64,000 nucleotides of DNA, taken from a bacterium. Lineage in GTDB: Bacteria > Bacillota > Bacilli > Lactobacillales > Streptococcaceae. The position numbers and the translations under genes were made by a program. Below the pieces are notes generated by a model. It did no database searches, had not been told where the DNA came from, and saw only the letters and a list, made by a program, of their open reading frames with translations. Numbering within the stretch: the first letter of the stretch is position 1; the number at the start of each line of letters is the position of its first letter. Of the stretch, positions 26,347 to 36,202 are shown piece by piece. The DNA lies in the NCBI GenBank assembly GCA_905221375.1, contig CAJNCY010000002.1:186001-250000 (forward strand). The letters are read 5' to 3'.

Positions 26347-26553
26347 TATTTCCCTTAAATAGTGCGGACGGGAGGTAAAATTATCCAGTGGATGATTTTA
26401 GCAATCCAGGAAATGAAAGACCTAATTTTTGAGCTCCTCGCTCATTCATTTCTGGGCTCAGGCTAAAATAGTTCCCCGAACTATTTTACTCTCAAAAATT
26501 CCGTCCTATAGAAGCATATTTGCTTCTATAGGATACCACTATGGCGGGAAATA
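26347..26553. repeat. Structured intergenic repeat, copy A
   Basis: Nested stems: TATTTCCC (26347) with GGGAAATA (26546); TAGTG with CACTA; GGACGGGA with TTCCGTCC; ATTTTTGAG with CTCAAAAAT; plus a hairpin CTATAGAAGCA/TGCTTCTATAG. A second copy with the same outer arms and the same order lies at 36983-37117, while the inner loops differ in sequence and length. A CTC(A/G)CTTCG(T/C)TCG motif follows each copy. It lies between the trp T-box and trpE. Transcribed from the trp promoter it would form a multi-branched RNA. Name and function unknown. Confidence 0.7.
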
Positions 26554-26649
26554 TCTTTTAAAAGCTCACTTCGTTCGCAAATTTTTTGTAGCAATCTATT
26601 TAATAATGAACAATAATTTAAAACTAAACAGCTGAACCTATAATAGACA

Positions 26650-26885
26650 TATAAAAATCCCCACGCAAAATAACTTGCGTGAGGACGAAATTCGCGGTGC
26701 CACCTCAATTATAGGATTTCTCCTATCTCTCATTCCTGTCTTAGAAAGATTCTGTAACAGGCTGTGCGATAAAGGGCACTCCCTTGAGAATTATGTTTTC
26801 TTCTCTCGTTTCAGATGGACCCAACCTTACAGCTTTCTCTGCTTGTTCTCAGCAACCACAAGCTCTCTGTGAGAGAAAAGACTGT
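26650..26885 (-). promoter_or_regulatory. T-box leader (tryptophan) upstream of trpE
   Basis: On the minus strand the T-box AGGTGGCACCGCG (26693-26705) is followed by a terminator, TCCTCACGCAA and TTGCGTGGGGA plus T-run (26653-26686). Upstream lies a stem I-like region with a TGG triplet (complement of CCA at 26821-26823) near the expected Specifier position. T-boxes sense uncharged tRNA; TGG means tRNA-Trp, matching the operon. I see no promoter between trpB2 and this leader, so readthrough from trpB2 probably supplies it. Confidence 0.88.
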
Positions 26886-26899
26886 AATTTTTCCATCTT

Positions 26900-28078
26900 T
26901 TATTTTTTAGCTTCTAGGTAGTCTGCAATCGCAGCGACGTCCTTGTCTCCACGACCAGAGACATTGATGATGATAATGTCGTCTTTGCTTAGTTTCGGTG
27001 CACGTTTAACTGCTTCTGCGATAGCGTGCGAACTTTCAATCGCTGGGATAATCCCTTCAGTCTTGCTGAGAAGGAGGAGAGCCTGAACCGCTTCTTCGTC
27101 TGTCGCAGCCACATATTCCACGCGACCTGAATCTTTAAAGTAGGCGTGTTCTGGGCCAACCCCTGGATAGTCCAATCCAGCTGAGATAGAGTAAACTGGA
27201 GCCAGCTCTCCGTCTTCCTTAAAGACTGCATAAGTCTTCATGCCGTCGACAATTCCGATACTACCTTTTGTCATAGTAGCTGCGTGCTTGTCTGTATCAA
27301 GTCCGTGCCCAGCAGCTTCTACCCCAACCAATTTAACTTCTTCATCAGCCACATACTGTGAAAAAGCACCGATGGCATTAGAGCCACCACCTACACAGGC
27401 AATGACATAGTCTGGTAAACGACCTTCTTTTTCTAAGATTTGACGGCGAGATTCTTCACTGATGACTTTTTGGAACTCATGAACAATGGTTGGATATGGG
27501 TGAGGTCCCACAGCAGATCCCAGAACATAAAAGGCTTCAAGGTCATTCATCCATGCTCCAAAGGCTGCATCAACAGCATCTTTGAGGGTACGAGTCCCTG
27601 TTTCAACTGCGTGAACAGTTGCTCCCATCATCTCCATACGGAAAACATTGAGACGTTGACGTTCCACATCCTCTGCTCCCATGTAGACATCACAGGCCAT
27701 ACCAAACTTGGCTGCAGCCGCTGCTGTCGCAACACCGTGCTGACCAGCTCCTGTTTCTGCGATTACTCGTTTTTTGCCCATACGTTTGGCCAAAAGAATT
27801 TGTCCTAAAACGTTGTTGAGCTTGTGAGAACCAAGGTGGTTCAGGTCTTCGCGCTTGAGATAAATCTTAGCTCCACCTAGGTGCTCTGTCAAACTTTCTG
27901 CAAAATAGAGCGGTGTTTCGCGACCTGAATAGTCCTTCAAATAATGACGAAATTCTGCCAAAAACTCTGGATCATCTTTGTACTTTTCAAATGTCACTTC
28001 CAACTCATCCAACAAAGCCTGAATCGGCTCCGGTACGAAACTACCACCAAATTGTCCAAAATAACCTTTAGTTGTCAT
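26900..28078 (-). CDS. trpB: Second tryptophan synthase beta subunit
   Basis: A 392-residue PLP enzyme of the TrpB1 type. [14 protein letters not shown] starts the protein; the PLP lysine is in HLGSHKLNN and the phosphate loop is [12 protein letters not shown]. All expected catalytic segments are present, so it looks functional. I chose the ATG at 28078, after GAGGAAAA; the frame upstream enters the T-box. It sits alone between two T-box leaders, upstream of trpE. It may serve as stand-alone indole-serine synthase or give extra beta subunit; divergence from the operon copy suggests separate origin rather than recent duplication. Confidence 0.93.
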   Translation of the reverse strand: MTTKGYFGQFGGSFVPEPIQALLDELEVTFEKYKDDPEFLAEFRHYLKDYSGRETPLYFAESLTEHLGGAKIYLKREDLNHLGSHKLNNVLGQILLAKRMGKKRVIAETGAGQHGVATAAAAAKFGMACDVYMGAEDVERQRLNVFRMEMMGATVHAVETGTRTLKDAVDAAFGAWMNDLEAFYVLGSAVGPHPYPTIVHEFQKVISEESRRQILEKEGRLPDYVIACVGGGSNAIGAFSQYVADEEVKLVGVEAAGHGLDTDKHAATMTKGSIGIVDGMKTYAVFKEDGELAPVYSISAGLDYPGVGPEHAYFKDSGRVEYVAATDEEAVQALLLLSKTEGIIPAIESSHAIAEAVKRAPKLSKDDIIIINVSGRGDKDVAAIADYLEAKK

Positions 28079-28112
28079 AAAATTTTCCTCTTTCAGTATT
28101 GATTTCAATATA

Positions 28113-28365
28113 TGAAAAAAGCCCACACACAGAATATACTTCCATGTGAGGGCGTTGGTAACGCGGTGCCACCTCAATTATAAAGGGACTATCCCCTTTA
28201 CATCTCTACCTTGTCTAACAACAAGTTGCACTGTAAGGTGTGCGCACCGAATTTTCATTGTTTCAAATTCATTTTTAAAATCAGCCCACTTTCACTACTT
28301 CCAACCACCTGTTCACAATCACCACAGGCTCCCTGAAGATCAAAAATAGTTACTTTTCTGATTTG
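28113..28365 (-). promoter_or_regulatory. T-box leader (tryptophan) upstream of the second trpB
   Basis: AGGTGGCACCGCG (28162-28174, minus strand) precedes the terminator GCCCTCACA/TGTGTGGGC with a T-run at 28113-28153. Stem I-like sequence with GGGAGCC, AGTAG and GAAAGTGGGCTGA shows a TGG triplet at the expected Specifier place, so tRNA-Trp is the likely ligand. Confidence 0.9.
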
Positions 28366-28373
28366 TTGAACTT

Positions 28374-28402
28374 ATTTTAATACTTTGTTTTTTCTTTGTC
28401 AA
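28374..28402 (-). promoter_or_regulatory. Promoter of the T-box/trpB2 transcript
   Basis: Minus-strand TTGACA (28397-28402) and TAAAAT (28374-28379) with a 17-base spacer, just upstream of the T-box leader. It may drive the whole trpB2-trpEGDCFBA region. Confidence 0.8.
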
Positions 28403-28409
28403 GACTTTT

Positions 28410-29639
28410 TTACGATTTTTTTGATAAAGTTAGCACTTTTTCAGAAACTGTTTTGAAAGTCTCAATGATATAGTCCACTTCTTCATCGCTTAATTTAGTG
28501 TGAAGAGGAAGCGTAATTTCATTTTCAAAGAAGGCATAAGCCTTAGGATAATTCGCCATATCAAAGCCAAGATTCTTATAGGCTGTCAAGAGCGGAAGCG
28601 GTTTGTAGTGGACGTTACTCGCAATTCCTGCTTTAGCCAATTCTTGGATGATGAGGTTGCGTTCTTCTAAGCTCGCTCCTTCTACATGGGTGATGTAGAG
28701 GTGGCGTGAAGATTCGACAGTATCAGTCTTGTGTGCCAATGGATGGATGCGAGAACCTACAAAACCACGATCATAGCGGTCCACAATGTCCTTACGACGT
28801 TGCAACAAACTTGGGTAACGGCCCAATTGTACCAAACCAAGGGAAGCCATGATATCGGTCATATTGCACTTGTAGGCTGGTGTGACGATATCGTATTCCC
28901 ATGAGCCCAGTTGCATCTTAGCTAAAGCATCCTTAGTTTGTCCGTGAAGGGAAAGAATTTGGAATTCCTTGTACATTTCTTCGTCATCAATCGCTGGATT
29001 GGCTTTCCAAGTCGCACTTCCTCCCTCAGCAGTTGTAAAATTCTTAACGGCATGGAATGAGAAGGATGTGAAGTCAGCGATAGAACCAGCCGGTTGACCC
29101 TTGTAAGTTGATCCCAAAGCGTGGGCACTATCAGAAACAATCACAATACGGTTAAAGGCCTTTTGCCACTTGCTTGAAGCGGTAAAGAGGTCACGTTTTT
29201 TCTCCACAACTTGGAACAAACGATCATAGTCGCAAACAATCCCTGCAAGTTCTACTGGGATAATCACCTTAGTTTTCTCAGTGATGGCTTGCTCCAGCAG
29301 ATCATAGTCCATCTCAAACGTATCAGCTTGGATATCCACCATGACAGGGGTCGCCCCTACGTGAGTGATGACACTACATGAAGCTGTATAGGTCATGGCT
29401 GGAACGATGACTTCATCACCAGGTCCCACTTCCAAGACGCGCAAAATCAACTCAAGAGCCGCAGTTGCAGAATTGAGGCAGACAGTCTTAGGCGTCTGTG
29501 TATATTGAGACAAGCGACGCTCCAGTTCTTTTGTCTTAGGACCCGTTGTAATCCAGCCAGAACGAAGGGTATCCGCTACTTCAGCAATTTCTGCTTCCGT
29601 AATATCGGGTGGTGAAAATGGAATATTGTAATTTGGCAT
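28410..29639 (-). CDS. DegT/DnrJ/EryC1 sugar aminotransferase
   Basis: A 409-residue PLP-dependent aminotransferase of the sugar family. Motifs are LNSATAALELIL (PLP phosphate), SDSAHALGSTYKG, and the lysine in FSFHAVKNFTTAEGG. Such enzymes place an amino group on a keto nucleotide sugar. I used MPNYNIPF at 29639 because AAAAGGAG is just upstream. With the sugar-phosphate transferase upstream it resembles a PglE/PglC pair (diamino-sugar glycan assembly); a BOX element separates the two. The product sugar is not known. Confidence 0.9.
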   Translation of the reverse strand: MPNYNIPFSPPDITEAEIAEVADTLRSGWITTGPKTKELERRLSQYTQTPKTVCLNSATAALELILRVLEVGPGDEVIVPAMTYTASCSVITHVGATPVMVDIQADTFEMDYDLLEQAITEKTKVIIPVELAGIVCDYDRLFQVVEKKRDLFTASSKWQKAFNRIVIVSDSAHALGSTYKGQPAGSIADFTSFSFHAVKNFTTAEGGSATWKANPAIDDEEMYKEFQILSLHGQTKDALAKMQLGSWEYDIVTPAYKCNMTDIMASLGLVQLGRYPSLLQRRKDIVDRYDRGFVGSRIHPLAHKTDTVESSRHLYITHVEGASLEERNLIIQELAKAGIASNVHYKPLPLLTAYKNLGFDMANYPKAYAFFENEITLPLHTKLSDEEVDYIIETFKTVSEKVLTLSKKS

Positions 29640-29664
29640 TGATTTGCTCCTTTTATCTGTACTC

Positions 29665-29769
29665 ATACTCAATGAAAATCAAAGAGCAAACTAGGAAACT
29701 AGCCGCAGGCTGTACTTGAGTACGGCAAGGCGAAGCTGACGTGGTTTGAATTTGATTTTCGAAGAGTAT
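29665..29769 (+). repeat. BOX element (A and C modules, no B)
   Basis: ATACTCAATGAAAATCAAAG at the left and TTTTCGAAGAGTAT at the right are complementary ends; ACGGCAAGGCGAAGCTGACG is the boxA signature. Like the copy at 12565 it lacks boxB. It lies between the sugar transferase and aminotransferase genes. Confidence 0.92.
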
Positions 29770-29787
29770 CATTTTCTCATGACTACT

Positions 29788-30480
29788 TTATTTTAACACT
29801 TCAAACACGGTTTGAAACATGATTTTGATGTCTCCAAGGAAACTAAACTCTCGAAGATAGGCGAGGTTATAGCGCATCTTTTCAGGAAGAACATGCTCTA
29901 CATAGGCTTGGTCAACTGACAGGCCTTTTTCGGTCATTTGACTGATAATAGTGTCCTCATCCTTGTAGTTGATGCTGGCTGGAGAGGTAATCCCTGCTGG
30001 TAAAAGTAAGGTCGCCATCATTTCAGGGCTATACTGCTCTGTGTAGCGTGGCACTTCAGGTCGTGTACCGACAAAGGACATTTCGCCTTTAAGGACATTG
30101 ACCAGCTGAGGCAGTTCGTCCAAACGGACACGGCGGATAAAATTGCCAACCTTGGTGATGCGGCTATCGTTAGCAGAAGTCACCAGACTTCCTTTTTTAT
30201 CCGCATCCGTCACCATGGTACGGAACTTCCAAATCTTGAAAGGTCGATTGTACTGGGTCACGCGCTCTTGCTTATAAATCACTGGCCCCTTGCTATCCAA
30301 CTTAATCCAAATGCTCAAGATGAGAAAGATGGGAGAGGTTAGAATCAGTAAGACAAAGGCTAGAACCCAGTCCAAACAACGCTTGAAAATCAGCGAACCC
30401 TTCCTTTTAGAGACAAGCTGGTAGTAAGACTCAACCTCGCTTGATTTCATTTCCACGGGCAAGTCTTCCCATTTCAGCAT
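29788..30480 (-). CDS. Undecaprenyl-phosphate sugar phosphotransferase
   Basis: A 230-residue monotopic polyprenyl-phosphate sugar-1-phosphate transferase. One N-terminal hydrophobic hairpin (WVLAFVLLILTSPIFLILSI) is followed by KFRTMV, RRVRLDELPQLVNVLKGEMS and GTRPEVPRY, the catalytic core of the PglC/WcaJ family. It starts lipid-linked glycan synthesis by moving a sugar phosphate onto the C55 carrier. The neighbouring aminotransferase suggests an amino sugar. Confidence 0.92.
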   Translation of the reverse strand: MLKWEDLPVEMKSSEVESYYQLVSKRKGSLIFKRCLDWVLAFVLLILTSPIFLILSIWIKLDSKGPVIYKQERVTQYNRPFKIWKFRTMVTDADKKGSLVTSANDSRITKVGNFIRRVRLDELPQLVNVLKGEMSFVGTRPEVPRYTEQYSPEMMATLLLPAGITSPASINYKDEDTIISQMTEKGLSVDQAYVEHVLPEKMRYNLAYLREFSFLGDIKIMFQTVFEVLK

Positions 30481-30590
30481 GCTGTTTCTCCTTTGTTTTT
30501 ATTATACTATTTGTCAACATTTTTCATTATACCACAAAATGGAAAAGGCGGTGAAAGAAATCTGTAATTTGAAGGATTTCCTTCTTACAC

Positions 30591-30610
30591 TCAATGAAAA
30601 TCAACGAGTA
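30591..30610 (+). repeat. BOX element fragment
   Basis: CACTCAATGAAAATCAACGA matches the boxC end of the complete elements nearby and then stops; it abuts the 3' end of the ABC exporter gene. Confidence 0.6.
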
Positions 30611-32353
30611 TTAGGCCATAGCCCCTGCCTGCAAGCTATACATCTTGTGATAGGTCCCTCCCAAGGCCAAGAGTTCCTCATGGGTTCCACTCTCGATAAT
30701 GCGCCCCTTGTCCAAAACATAGATACAGTTGGCGTCTTGGATGGTCGAAAGACGGTGGGCGATGGCAATGGTTGTCCGCCCCTGTCTCATCTTAGCCAGA
30801 GAAGCTTGAACCAAACTTTCTGTTTCAGAGTCAATATTGGCTGTCGCTTCATCCAAAATCAGAATTTTAGGCTGACTAGCGACGGTTCTAGCAAAGGCTA
30901 GAAGCTGGCGCTGTCCAGTTGAAAAGCTAGAACCACGCTCAGAAACAGGTGCATCATATCCAAGAGGAAGTTCTTGAATAAAGGAATCTGCATCGACAAA
31001 GGCAGCCGCAGCCTGAACCTGCTCATCACTGATATCTTGGTACATAGCGATATTGGACTTGATAGTCCCGTGATAAAGGAAGGGATCTTGCAAGACCAGC
31101 CCGATATTTTTTCTCAGCTCGTCCTGACTGAAATCCCTAATATCCACACCATCCAAGAGAACTCGTCCTGACTGAAATTCATAAAAGCGCATGAGGACAT
31201 TGATGATCGAAGATTTCCCTGAACCTGTATGGCCCACAAAGGCAATGGTCTCACCCTTCTTAACCGAAAAGGAAATATCATCCAGAATCTGGTGCTTGCC
31301 ATCATAAGAGAAACACACATGTTCAAAACGGATATTGCCTTCTTGGACTTTGGCTTGCCCATCTTTTTGAAGAGGCTCATAGGTCTTCTCGTCAATCAAG
31401 GCAAAGACACGACCTGCAGAAACCATAGACGTTTGAAGAGTTGAAAAGTTTTGCGTCACCTCAATCAAGGGGTCAAAGAGACGATTGATATACTGGATAA
31501 AGGCATACATGGTTCCAGCTGTTATTCCTAGATAAAGTCCGCGATAGCCAAAGTAGGCCATCAAGACCGCATAACCTAAGAGTTTCAGCAAACTCATGGC
31601 AGGGCGCAAAAAGAGGGCATCCAAGGCTACAGAACGGTTGGCATAGACCAAGTGTTCTTGGTTGATTTCATCAAATTCTGCCTGCAGGCGCCTCTCTTGA
31701 TTAAAGGCATGGATAATCCTGATTCCCTCGATGTTTTCAGCCAGCTTGCTATTGATATCTGACAAGAGACTTCTGGTTTTCTCAATAATTTTCACCGATT
31801 TTTTCCGATAGAGATTGACCAAAAGGAAAATCAAGGGGAGAAAGAGCAAGACTAAAGCAGTCAAACGAAAATCCAACACCAACATGGTATAAAGGGTTGT
31901 CAGAAAGATAAAAACTGCTGAGATAAAGCTGGATAAAATCCCCGAAAACATATCACTGATGGTTTCGGTATCATTGGTCAAACGAGAGACGATGGAGCCT
32001 GCTGGCGTCTTGTCAAAATAAGACATGCCCAGCTTCTCCATATTGGCAAAGGCATCCCGACGAATATCCCTAACAATACTGTAGGACACCCTCGCAAAAA
32101 GAAGATTGCCGACATACTGGACCAGAGTTTGTAGGATATAAAGGCCATAGTAGGCCAGCAAAACCGTCACAGCGAGTTGGTTAAGATTGCTGAGATATTG
32201 GTCAATAAAGTGGGAAGCCACAAGGGGAATGACACTTTTAATGACCGTCGTTGCTAGGAGAAAACTGAGTGCCAAAAAAGTCAGAAGACCGTAAGGTTTG
32301 AGATAGGACATCAAGCGCTTCAATACAGCCCATTGTTCTTTTTTATTCTGCAT
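30611..32353 (-). CDS. ABC exporter, half-transporter B
   Basis: A 580-residue type I ABC exporter: six membrane helices in the first 320 residues, then an ATPase with Walker A GHTGSGKS, Q-loop LVLQDPFLYHG, signature SFSTGQRQ (degenerate from LSGGQ), and Walker B ILILDEATANID. It overlaps the other half by 11 bases. The changed signature motif is usual for one half of heterodimeric exporters. Substrate unknown; drug or lipid export are typical. Confidence 0.9.
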   Translation of the reverse strand: MQNKKEQWAVLKRLMSYLKPYGLLTFLALSFLLATTVIKSVIPLVASHFIDQYLSNLNQLAVTVLLAYYGLYILQTLVQYVGNLLFARVSYSIVRDIRRDAFANMEKLGMSYFDKTPAGSIVSRLTNDTETISDMFSGILSSFISAVFIFLTTLYTMLVLDFRLTALVLLFLPLIFLLVNLYRKKSVKIIEKTRSLLSDINSKLAENIEGIRIIHAFNQERRLQAEFDEINQEHLVYANRSVALDALFLRPAMSLLKLLGYAVLMAYFGYRGLYLGITAGTMYAFIQYINRLFDPLIEVTQNFSTLQTSMVSAGRVFALIDEKTYEPLQKDGQAKVQEGNIRFEHVCFSYDGKHQILDDISFSVKKGETIAFVGHTGSGKSSIINVLMRFYEFQSGRVLLDGVDIRDFSQDELRKNIGLVLQDPFLYHGTIKSNIAMYQDISDEQVQAAAAFVDADSFIQELPLGYDAPVSERGSSFSTGQRQLLAFARTVASQPKILILDEATANIDSETESLVQASLAKMRQGRTTIAIAHRLSTIQDANCIYVLDKGRIIESGTHEELLALGGTYHKMYSLQAGAMA

Positions 32354-34088
32354 CTTCTTCTCCTTTCATTTCTAACTGCTGAGACTGGTAGGTTTGGGCA
32401 TACCAGCCATCCAGGGCAAGCAGGTCATCGTGCGTGCCCCGTTCGATAATTTGGCCATTTTGCAGAACCAAGATTAAATCTGCATGGACAACCGCACTAA
32501 GGCGATGAGCCGTGATAATGGTTGTCTTGTCCTTGCGCGTCTCCTTGAGATTGTCAATAATCGCATACTCCGTCTTGGCATCCACGGCTGACAAGGAATC
32601 ATCCAAAATCAAGATATCAGGGTCTAAAATCATAGCCCGACTCATGGCCAGACGTTGCTTTTGCCCACCAGAAAGACTGACTCCTTTTTCACCGATAACT
32701 GTATCAAATCCCTGAGGCATGTCTACAATATCTTGGTAAACTTGAGCTAGCTTAGTTGCTTCCTCGACCACTGAAAGAGGCAGTTTAGGATTGCCGAAGC
32801 GGATATTGTCTAAGATAGAGGTCGCAAAGAGGAACTGGTCCTGAGGAACATAGCCCATAAGACTACGAAGGTCTGTCAGACGATAGTCCCGAATATCATG
32901 ACCGTTTAGGTAAATAGCACCCTTATCCACATCGTATTCACGCAAGAGAAGCTTGATCAAGGACGTTTTTCCAGAGCCTGTCTGACCAACCAATCCCAGA
33001 GTTTGCCCTTTTTCCAAACTAAAGTGAACATTTGTCAGTGTTTCCTCATTTTCAAAGGCAAAGTTGTCAATGGCGTACTCCAAGCGCCCATTTTCAATAC
33101 CATCCTGAGGAATCTCTGGGTCTTTTACAGGAGATTCCTGAGACAAAAGTTCCTCAATCCGCTGGTAAGAAACCTTGCCTCGCTGAGTGATATTAAAGAG
33201 GAAACCAATGGCCATAAGAGGCCAGACCAACATATCCAAATAACTGATAAAAGTGACCAGATTTCCAACGGTGATTTGCCCTTCCTGAACCATCAAGGAG
33301 CCGACCAAGAGGGTTAACACATAGGAGGAACCAACAAATAAGAGAACCATAGGGTCAAAGAGACTATCGTATTTCATGGTTTGCAGGTTCTTTTGGAAGG
33401 TCAATTCATTGACTGCCTGAAAGGACTTAAGCTCGTCCGCCTGATACCCGAAAGACTTGGTCACTTTGATACCTGATACAGATTCCTGTACCTTGTTATT
33501 GAGTTCAGAAAAGGCAGCTTGCGATTCTCCGAAAGCCTTATGAGTCTTTCTCCCTAAACGACTGGTGGCATAAGCCATGAAAGGCAGGGGCAAAATGGCA
33601 ACCAAGGTCATCTGCCATGAAATGCTCAAGAGCATGGTCATCAAGGTCACCAACGCCGTGATTGAGGCATCCACCGCAGACATGACCCCACCACCTGCTA
33701 GACGAGTCAAGGCATTGATATCATTGGTTGCGTGTGCCATCAGGTCCCCCGTCCGATAGGTTTGATAAAAGGCTGGAGACATTTTTGTGAAATGCTCAAA
33801 CAAACGAGACCGCATAATCTGCCCCAAACGGTAGGAAGTTCCAAGGATATACATACGCCAAACATAGCGCAGATAGTACATCCCAAAGGCTGCAAGCAGC
33901 AAGTAAAATAGGTCAAGAAGGAGGTCCTGCTGGGTTAATTGCTCCGAAGTAATGGCATCAATGACCCGCCCCATAACCATAGGGGGAATGAGATTGAGGA
34001 CGGAAACCAATACCAGGGCCACAATCCCGACTAGATAACGGCGTTTTTCTAACTTGAAAAACCACCAAAGTTTTTGAATAATGGACAT
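32343..34088 (-). CDS. ABC exporter, half-transporter A
   Basis: A 581-residue partner of the downstream half. It has six helices, Walker A GQTGSGKTS, signature VSLSGGQKQ and Walker B ILILDDSLSAVD; the residue after the Walker B aspartate is Asp rather than the catalytic Glu, so this site is probably the degenerate one, with the complete site formed using the partner's DEATANID. I chose MSIIQKLW at 34088 because GGGATG lies upstream. Confidence 0.9.
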   Translation of the reverse strand: MSIIQKLWWFFKLEKRRYLVGIVALVLVSVLNLIPPMVMGRVIDAITSEQLTQQDLLLDLFYLLLAAFGMYYLRYVWRMYILGTSYRLGQIMRSRLFEHFTKMSPAFYQTYRTGDLMAHATNDINALTRLAGGGVMSAVDASITALVTLMTMLLSISWQMTLVAILPLPFMAYATSRLGRKTHKAFGESQAAFSELNNKVQESVSGIKVTKSFGYQADELKSFQAVNELTFQKNLQTMKYDSLFDPMVLLFVGSSYVLTLLVGSLMVQEGQITVGNLVTFISYLDMLVWPLMAIGFLFNITQRGKVSYQRIEELLSQESPVKDPEIPQDGIENGRLEYAIDNFAFENEETLTNVHFSLEKGQTLGLVGQTGSGKTSLIKLLLREYDVDKGAIYLNGHDIRDYRLTDLRSLMGYVPQDQFLFATSILDNIRFGNPKLPLSVVEEATKLAQVYQDIVDMPQGFDTVIGEKGVSLSGGQKQRLAMSRAMILDPDILILDDSLSAVDAKTEYAIIDNLKETRKDKTTIITAHRLSAVVHADLILVLQNGQIIERGTHDDLLALDGWYAQTYQSQQLEMKGEEDAE

Positions 34089-34142
34089 AACATCCCTTTC
34101 TGATTGCAAATGGAAACCTGAGGCCAAGACCCCAGGTTTTTC

Positions 34143-34778
34143 TTATTCATAGGTTACGACTGTGACCGCACCCTTGTCATACTCAGCGATAAAGATATTG
34201 GCTACATTGTCATACCCTTGTTTGCTTAGGTTATCAAGCAGCCACTCTTCGCTACGGCCAATCGATTCCAAGACTTCCACTTGGATCACACCGTCAGTCA
34301 CAACTGGATACTTAGGATTTTCATCTCCCATTTGGACCACGATGAGTTGGCCATTTTGCTCCTGCACAGCTCGTTTGACTTGTTTCATCTGGAAAATCCC
34401 TTGACTACGAAGTTTGAGGGCCACATCCGCTGCAGACAAGCCAACTGAACGACAGGCTTCTGGGTCAATCTGCCCATTTTTGATGAGCAGAGTTGGTTTT
34501 CCATCAATCAAACGTTTGACAAAACGAACATTGTTGTTAAGCCATTTGAGGGTCAAGACCAAAATCGTCCACATCATCAGAATCACTGCGTATTGCAGGA
34601 TGCTGATTGAACTATTGTAAATCACCCCACCGATGATACCACCAAGAACATAGTTCTGAATTTGGTCTGTCGCAGAGTTAGGTGCTAGGTTCCCCTTTCC
34701 TGTCACATTGATAACAAAAACAAGCGAGAAAAGACCCAAGGCCAGTTTGATTAAAATTTCCATATAGTTGAGTGTCAT
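34143..34778 (-). CDS. DUF421 (YetF-like) membrane protein
   Basis: A 211-residue protein with three N-terminal membrane helices and a soluble part containing PTLLIKNGQID and VIQVEVLESIGRSEEWL. This is the DUF421/YetF plan, known from Bacillus membrane proteins of unclear function. It overlaps the DUF3290 gene by four bases, a common pairing. Confidence 0.85.
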   Translation of the reverse strand: MTLNYMEILIKLALGLFSLVFVINVTGKGNLAPNSATDQIQNYVLGGIIGGVIYNSSISILQYAVILMMWTILVLTLKWLNNNVRFVKRLIDGKPTLLIKNGQIDPEACRSVGLSAADVALKLRSQGIFQMKQVKRAVQEQNGQLIVVQMGDENPKYPVVTDGVIQVEVLESIGRSEEWLLDNLSKQGYDNVANIFIAEYDKGAVTVVTYE

Positions 34779-35230
34779 TTGCTTACCTCCACCAATTCAA
34801 TAGCGTCTGTTTGATGCAATTCTAATTTCTCTAAAAGATACTTGTCTGGTTGGCTCCCGTTCATGGCGCGGTAGACATTTGAACCTACCTTTACAAGCGC
34901 TCCATCAGTGGCAGCTGAAGTATTGACATAAACTTCTGATTTATCCACTCCCAAGTCTTTAGAAATGACCTCTATGAAATGAAGGGAAGTTTGAAATTGA
35001 TTGTTAGAGGCTTGATTGGTCTGGTATTTTGAAATTGTCACTAAAAGCATGGCCACTAAGGTCAAGGCCAAAATCATAACCAATTCCCGAAACTTAGTCC
35101 CCTTTTTATCACGATAGGCCTTAAAGGCAAAAAATCCTGTGATAGCTAGGAGCACAATCCCAAAGCCAATCATGATTCCATTTTGTTGACTGATTTGGCT
35201 AAGCACATAGTCATATGAGTAAAATTTCAT
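34775..35230 (-). CDS. DUF3290 membrane protein
   Basis: A 151-residue protein with two N-terminal membrane helices (MIGFGIVLLAITGFFAF; LVMILALTLVAMLLVTI) and a small extracellular or cytoplasmic domain. It matches DUF3290, usually found upstream of DUF421 as here. Function unknown; the pair probably form one membrane complex. Confidence 0.82.
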   Translation of the reverse strand: MKFYSYDYVLSQISQQNGIMIGFGIVLLAITGFFAFKAYRDKKGTKFRELVMILALTLVAMLLVTISKYQTNQASNNQFQTSLHFIEVISKDLGVDKSEVYVNTSAATDGALVKVGSNVYRAMNGSQPDKYLLEKLELHQTDAIELVEVSK

Positions 35231-35363
35231 TTATTTTCACTCCCTTTCATAAAATCATTCTTCATTATAAACGAAAGAGGGGGATTTTTCAAACCATACG
35301 TTGGGGAAATAGAGCTTTTTTTGGTATAATAAAATCTATAATCTGAATGAAAAAGGTAACTTT

Positions 35364-36191
35364 ATGAAACTCATCTCATGGAATATTGATTCCCTCAATG
35401 CAGCCCTAACTAGTGACTCAGCTCGCGCCAAATTGTCCCAAGAAGTCCTACAAACCTTGGTCGCTGAAAATGCTGATATCATCGCTATCCAAGAAACCAA
35501 ACTTTCTGCCAAGGGTCCTACAAAGAAACACTTGGAAATTTTAGCTGAACTCTTTCCAAACTACGAAAACACGTGGCGTTCTTCCCAAGAACCTGCCCGG
35601 AAAGGCTATGCTGGTACTATGTTCCTTTATAAGAAAGAACTTACACCAACTATCAGCTTCCCAGAAATCGGTGCCCCTTCTACCATGGACTTGGAAGGCC
35701 GCATCATCACTCTAGAATTTGATGAATTTTTCGTAACGCAAGTTTACACACCAAATGCTGGTGATGGTCTCAAACGCTTGGAAAAACGCCAAGTCTGGGA
35801 TGTCAAATATGCGGAATACTTGGCTGAACTAGACAAAGAAAAACCAGTCCTTGCAACCGGTGACTACAACGTGGCCCACAATGAGATCGACCTTGCAAAT
35901 CCTGCTAGCAACCGCCGTTCACCAGGATTTACCGACGAGGAGCGTGCTGGATTTACCAACCTTTTAGCAACTGGATTTACGGATACTTTCCGCCACATTC
36001 ACGGCGATGTTCCAGAACGCTACACTTGGTGGGCACAGCGCAGCAAGACTTCTAAAATCAACAATACAGGCTGGAGAATCGACTACTGGCTGACAAGTAA
36101 CCGCATCGCTGACAAGGTCACTAAATCTGATATGATTGACTCCGGTGCGCGCCAAGACCATACACCGATTGTCATGGAGATTGAACTCTAA
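35364..36191 (+). CDS. exoA: Exodeoxyribonuclease III
   Basis: A 275-residue AP endonuclease/exonuclease. SWNIDSLNAAL, the metal-binding glutamate in IIAIQETKLS, TGDYNVAHNEIDLANP, and the final DHTPIVMEIEL catalytic His are all present. It repairs abasic sites. It is followed 11 bases later by a glyoxalase-fold gene. Confidence 0.95.
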   Translation: MKLISWNIDSLNAALTSDSARAKLSQEVLQTLVAENADIIAIQETKLSAKGPTKKHLEILAELFPNYENTWRSSQEPARKGYAGTMFLYKKELTPTISFPEIGAPSTMDLEGRIITLEFDEFFVTQVYTPNAGDGLKRLEKRQVWDVKYAEYLAELDKEKPVLATGDYNVAHNEIDLANPASNRRSPGFTDEERAGFTNLLATGFTDTFRHIHGDVPERYTWWAQRSKTSKINNTGWRIDYWLTSNRIADKVTKSDMIDSGARQDHTPIVMEIEL

Positions 36192-36202
36192 GGAGAAAAC
36201 GA

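Noticed and set aside
26347..26553. Reading the structured repeat as part of the T-box or as a hammerhead/HDV ribozyme
   Set aside because: It lies after the T-box terminator, recurs at xpt without a T-box, and lacks CTGATGA/GAAA hammerhead core or an evident HDV double pseudoknot.
30479..30901. Open plus-strand frame opposite the ABC exporter
   Set aside because: Runs antisense through Walker B and signature codons of the exporter; no ribosome site and no family.
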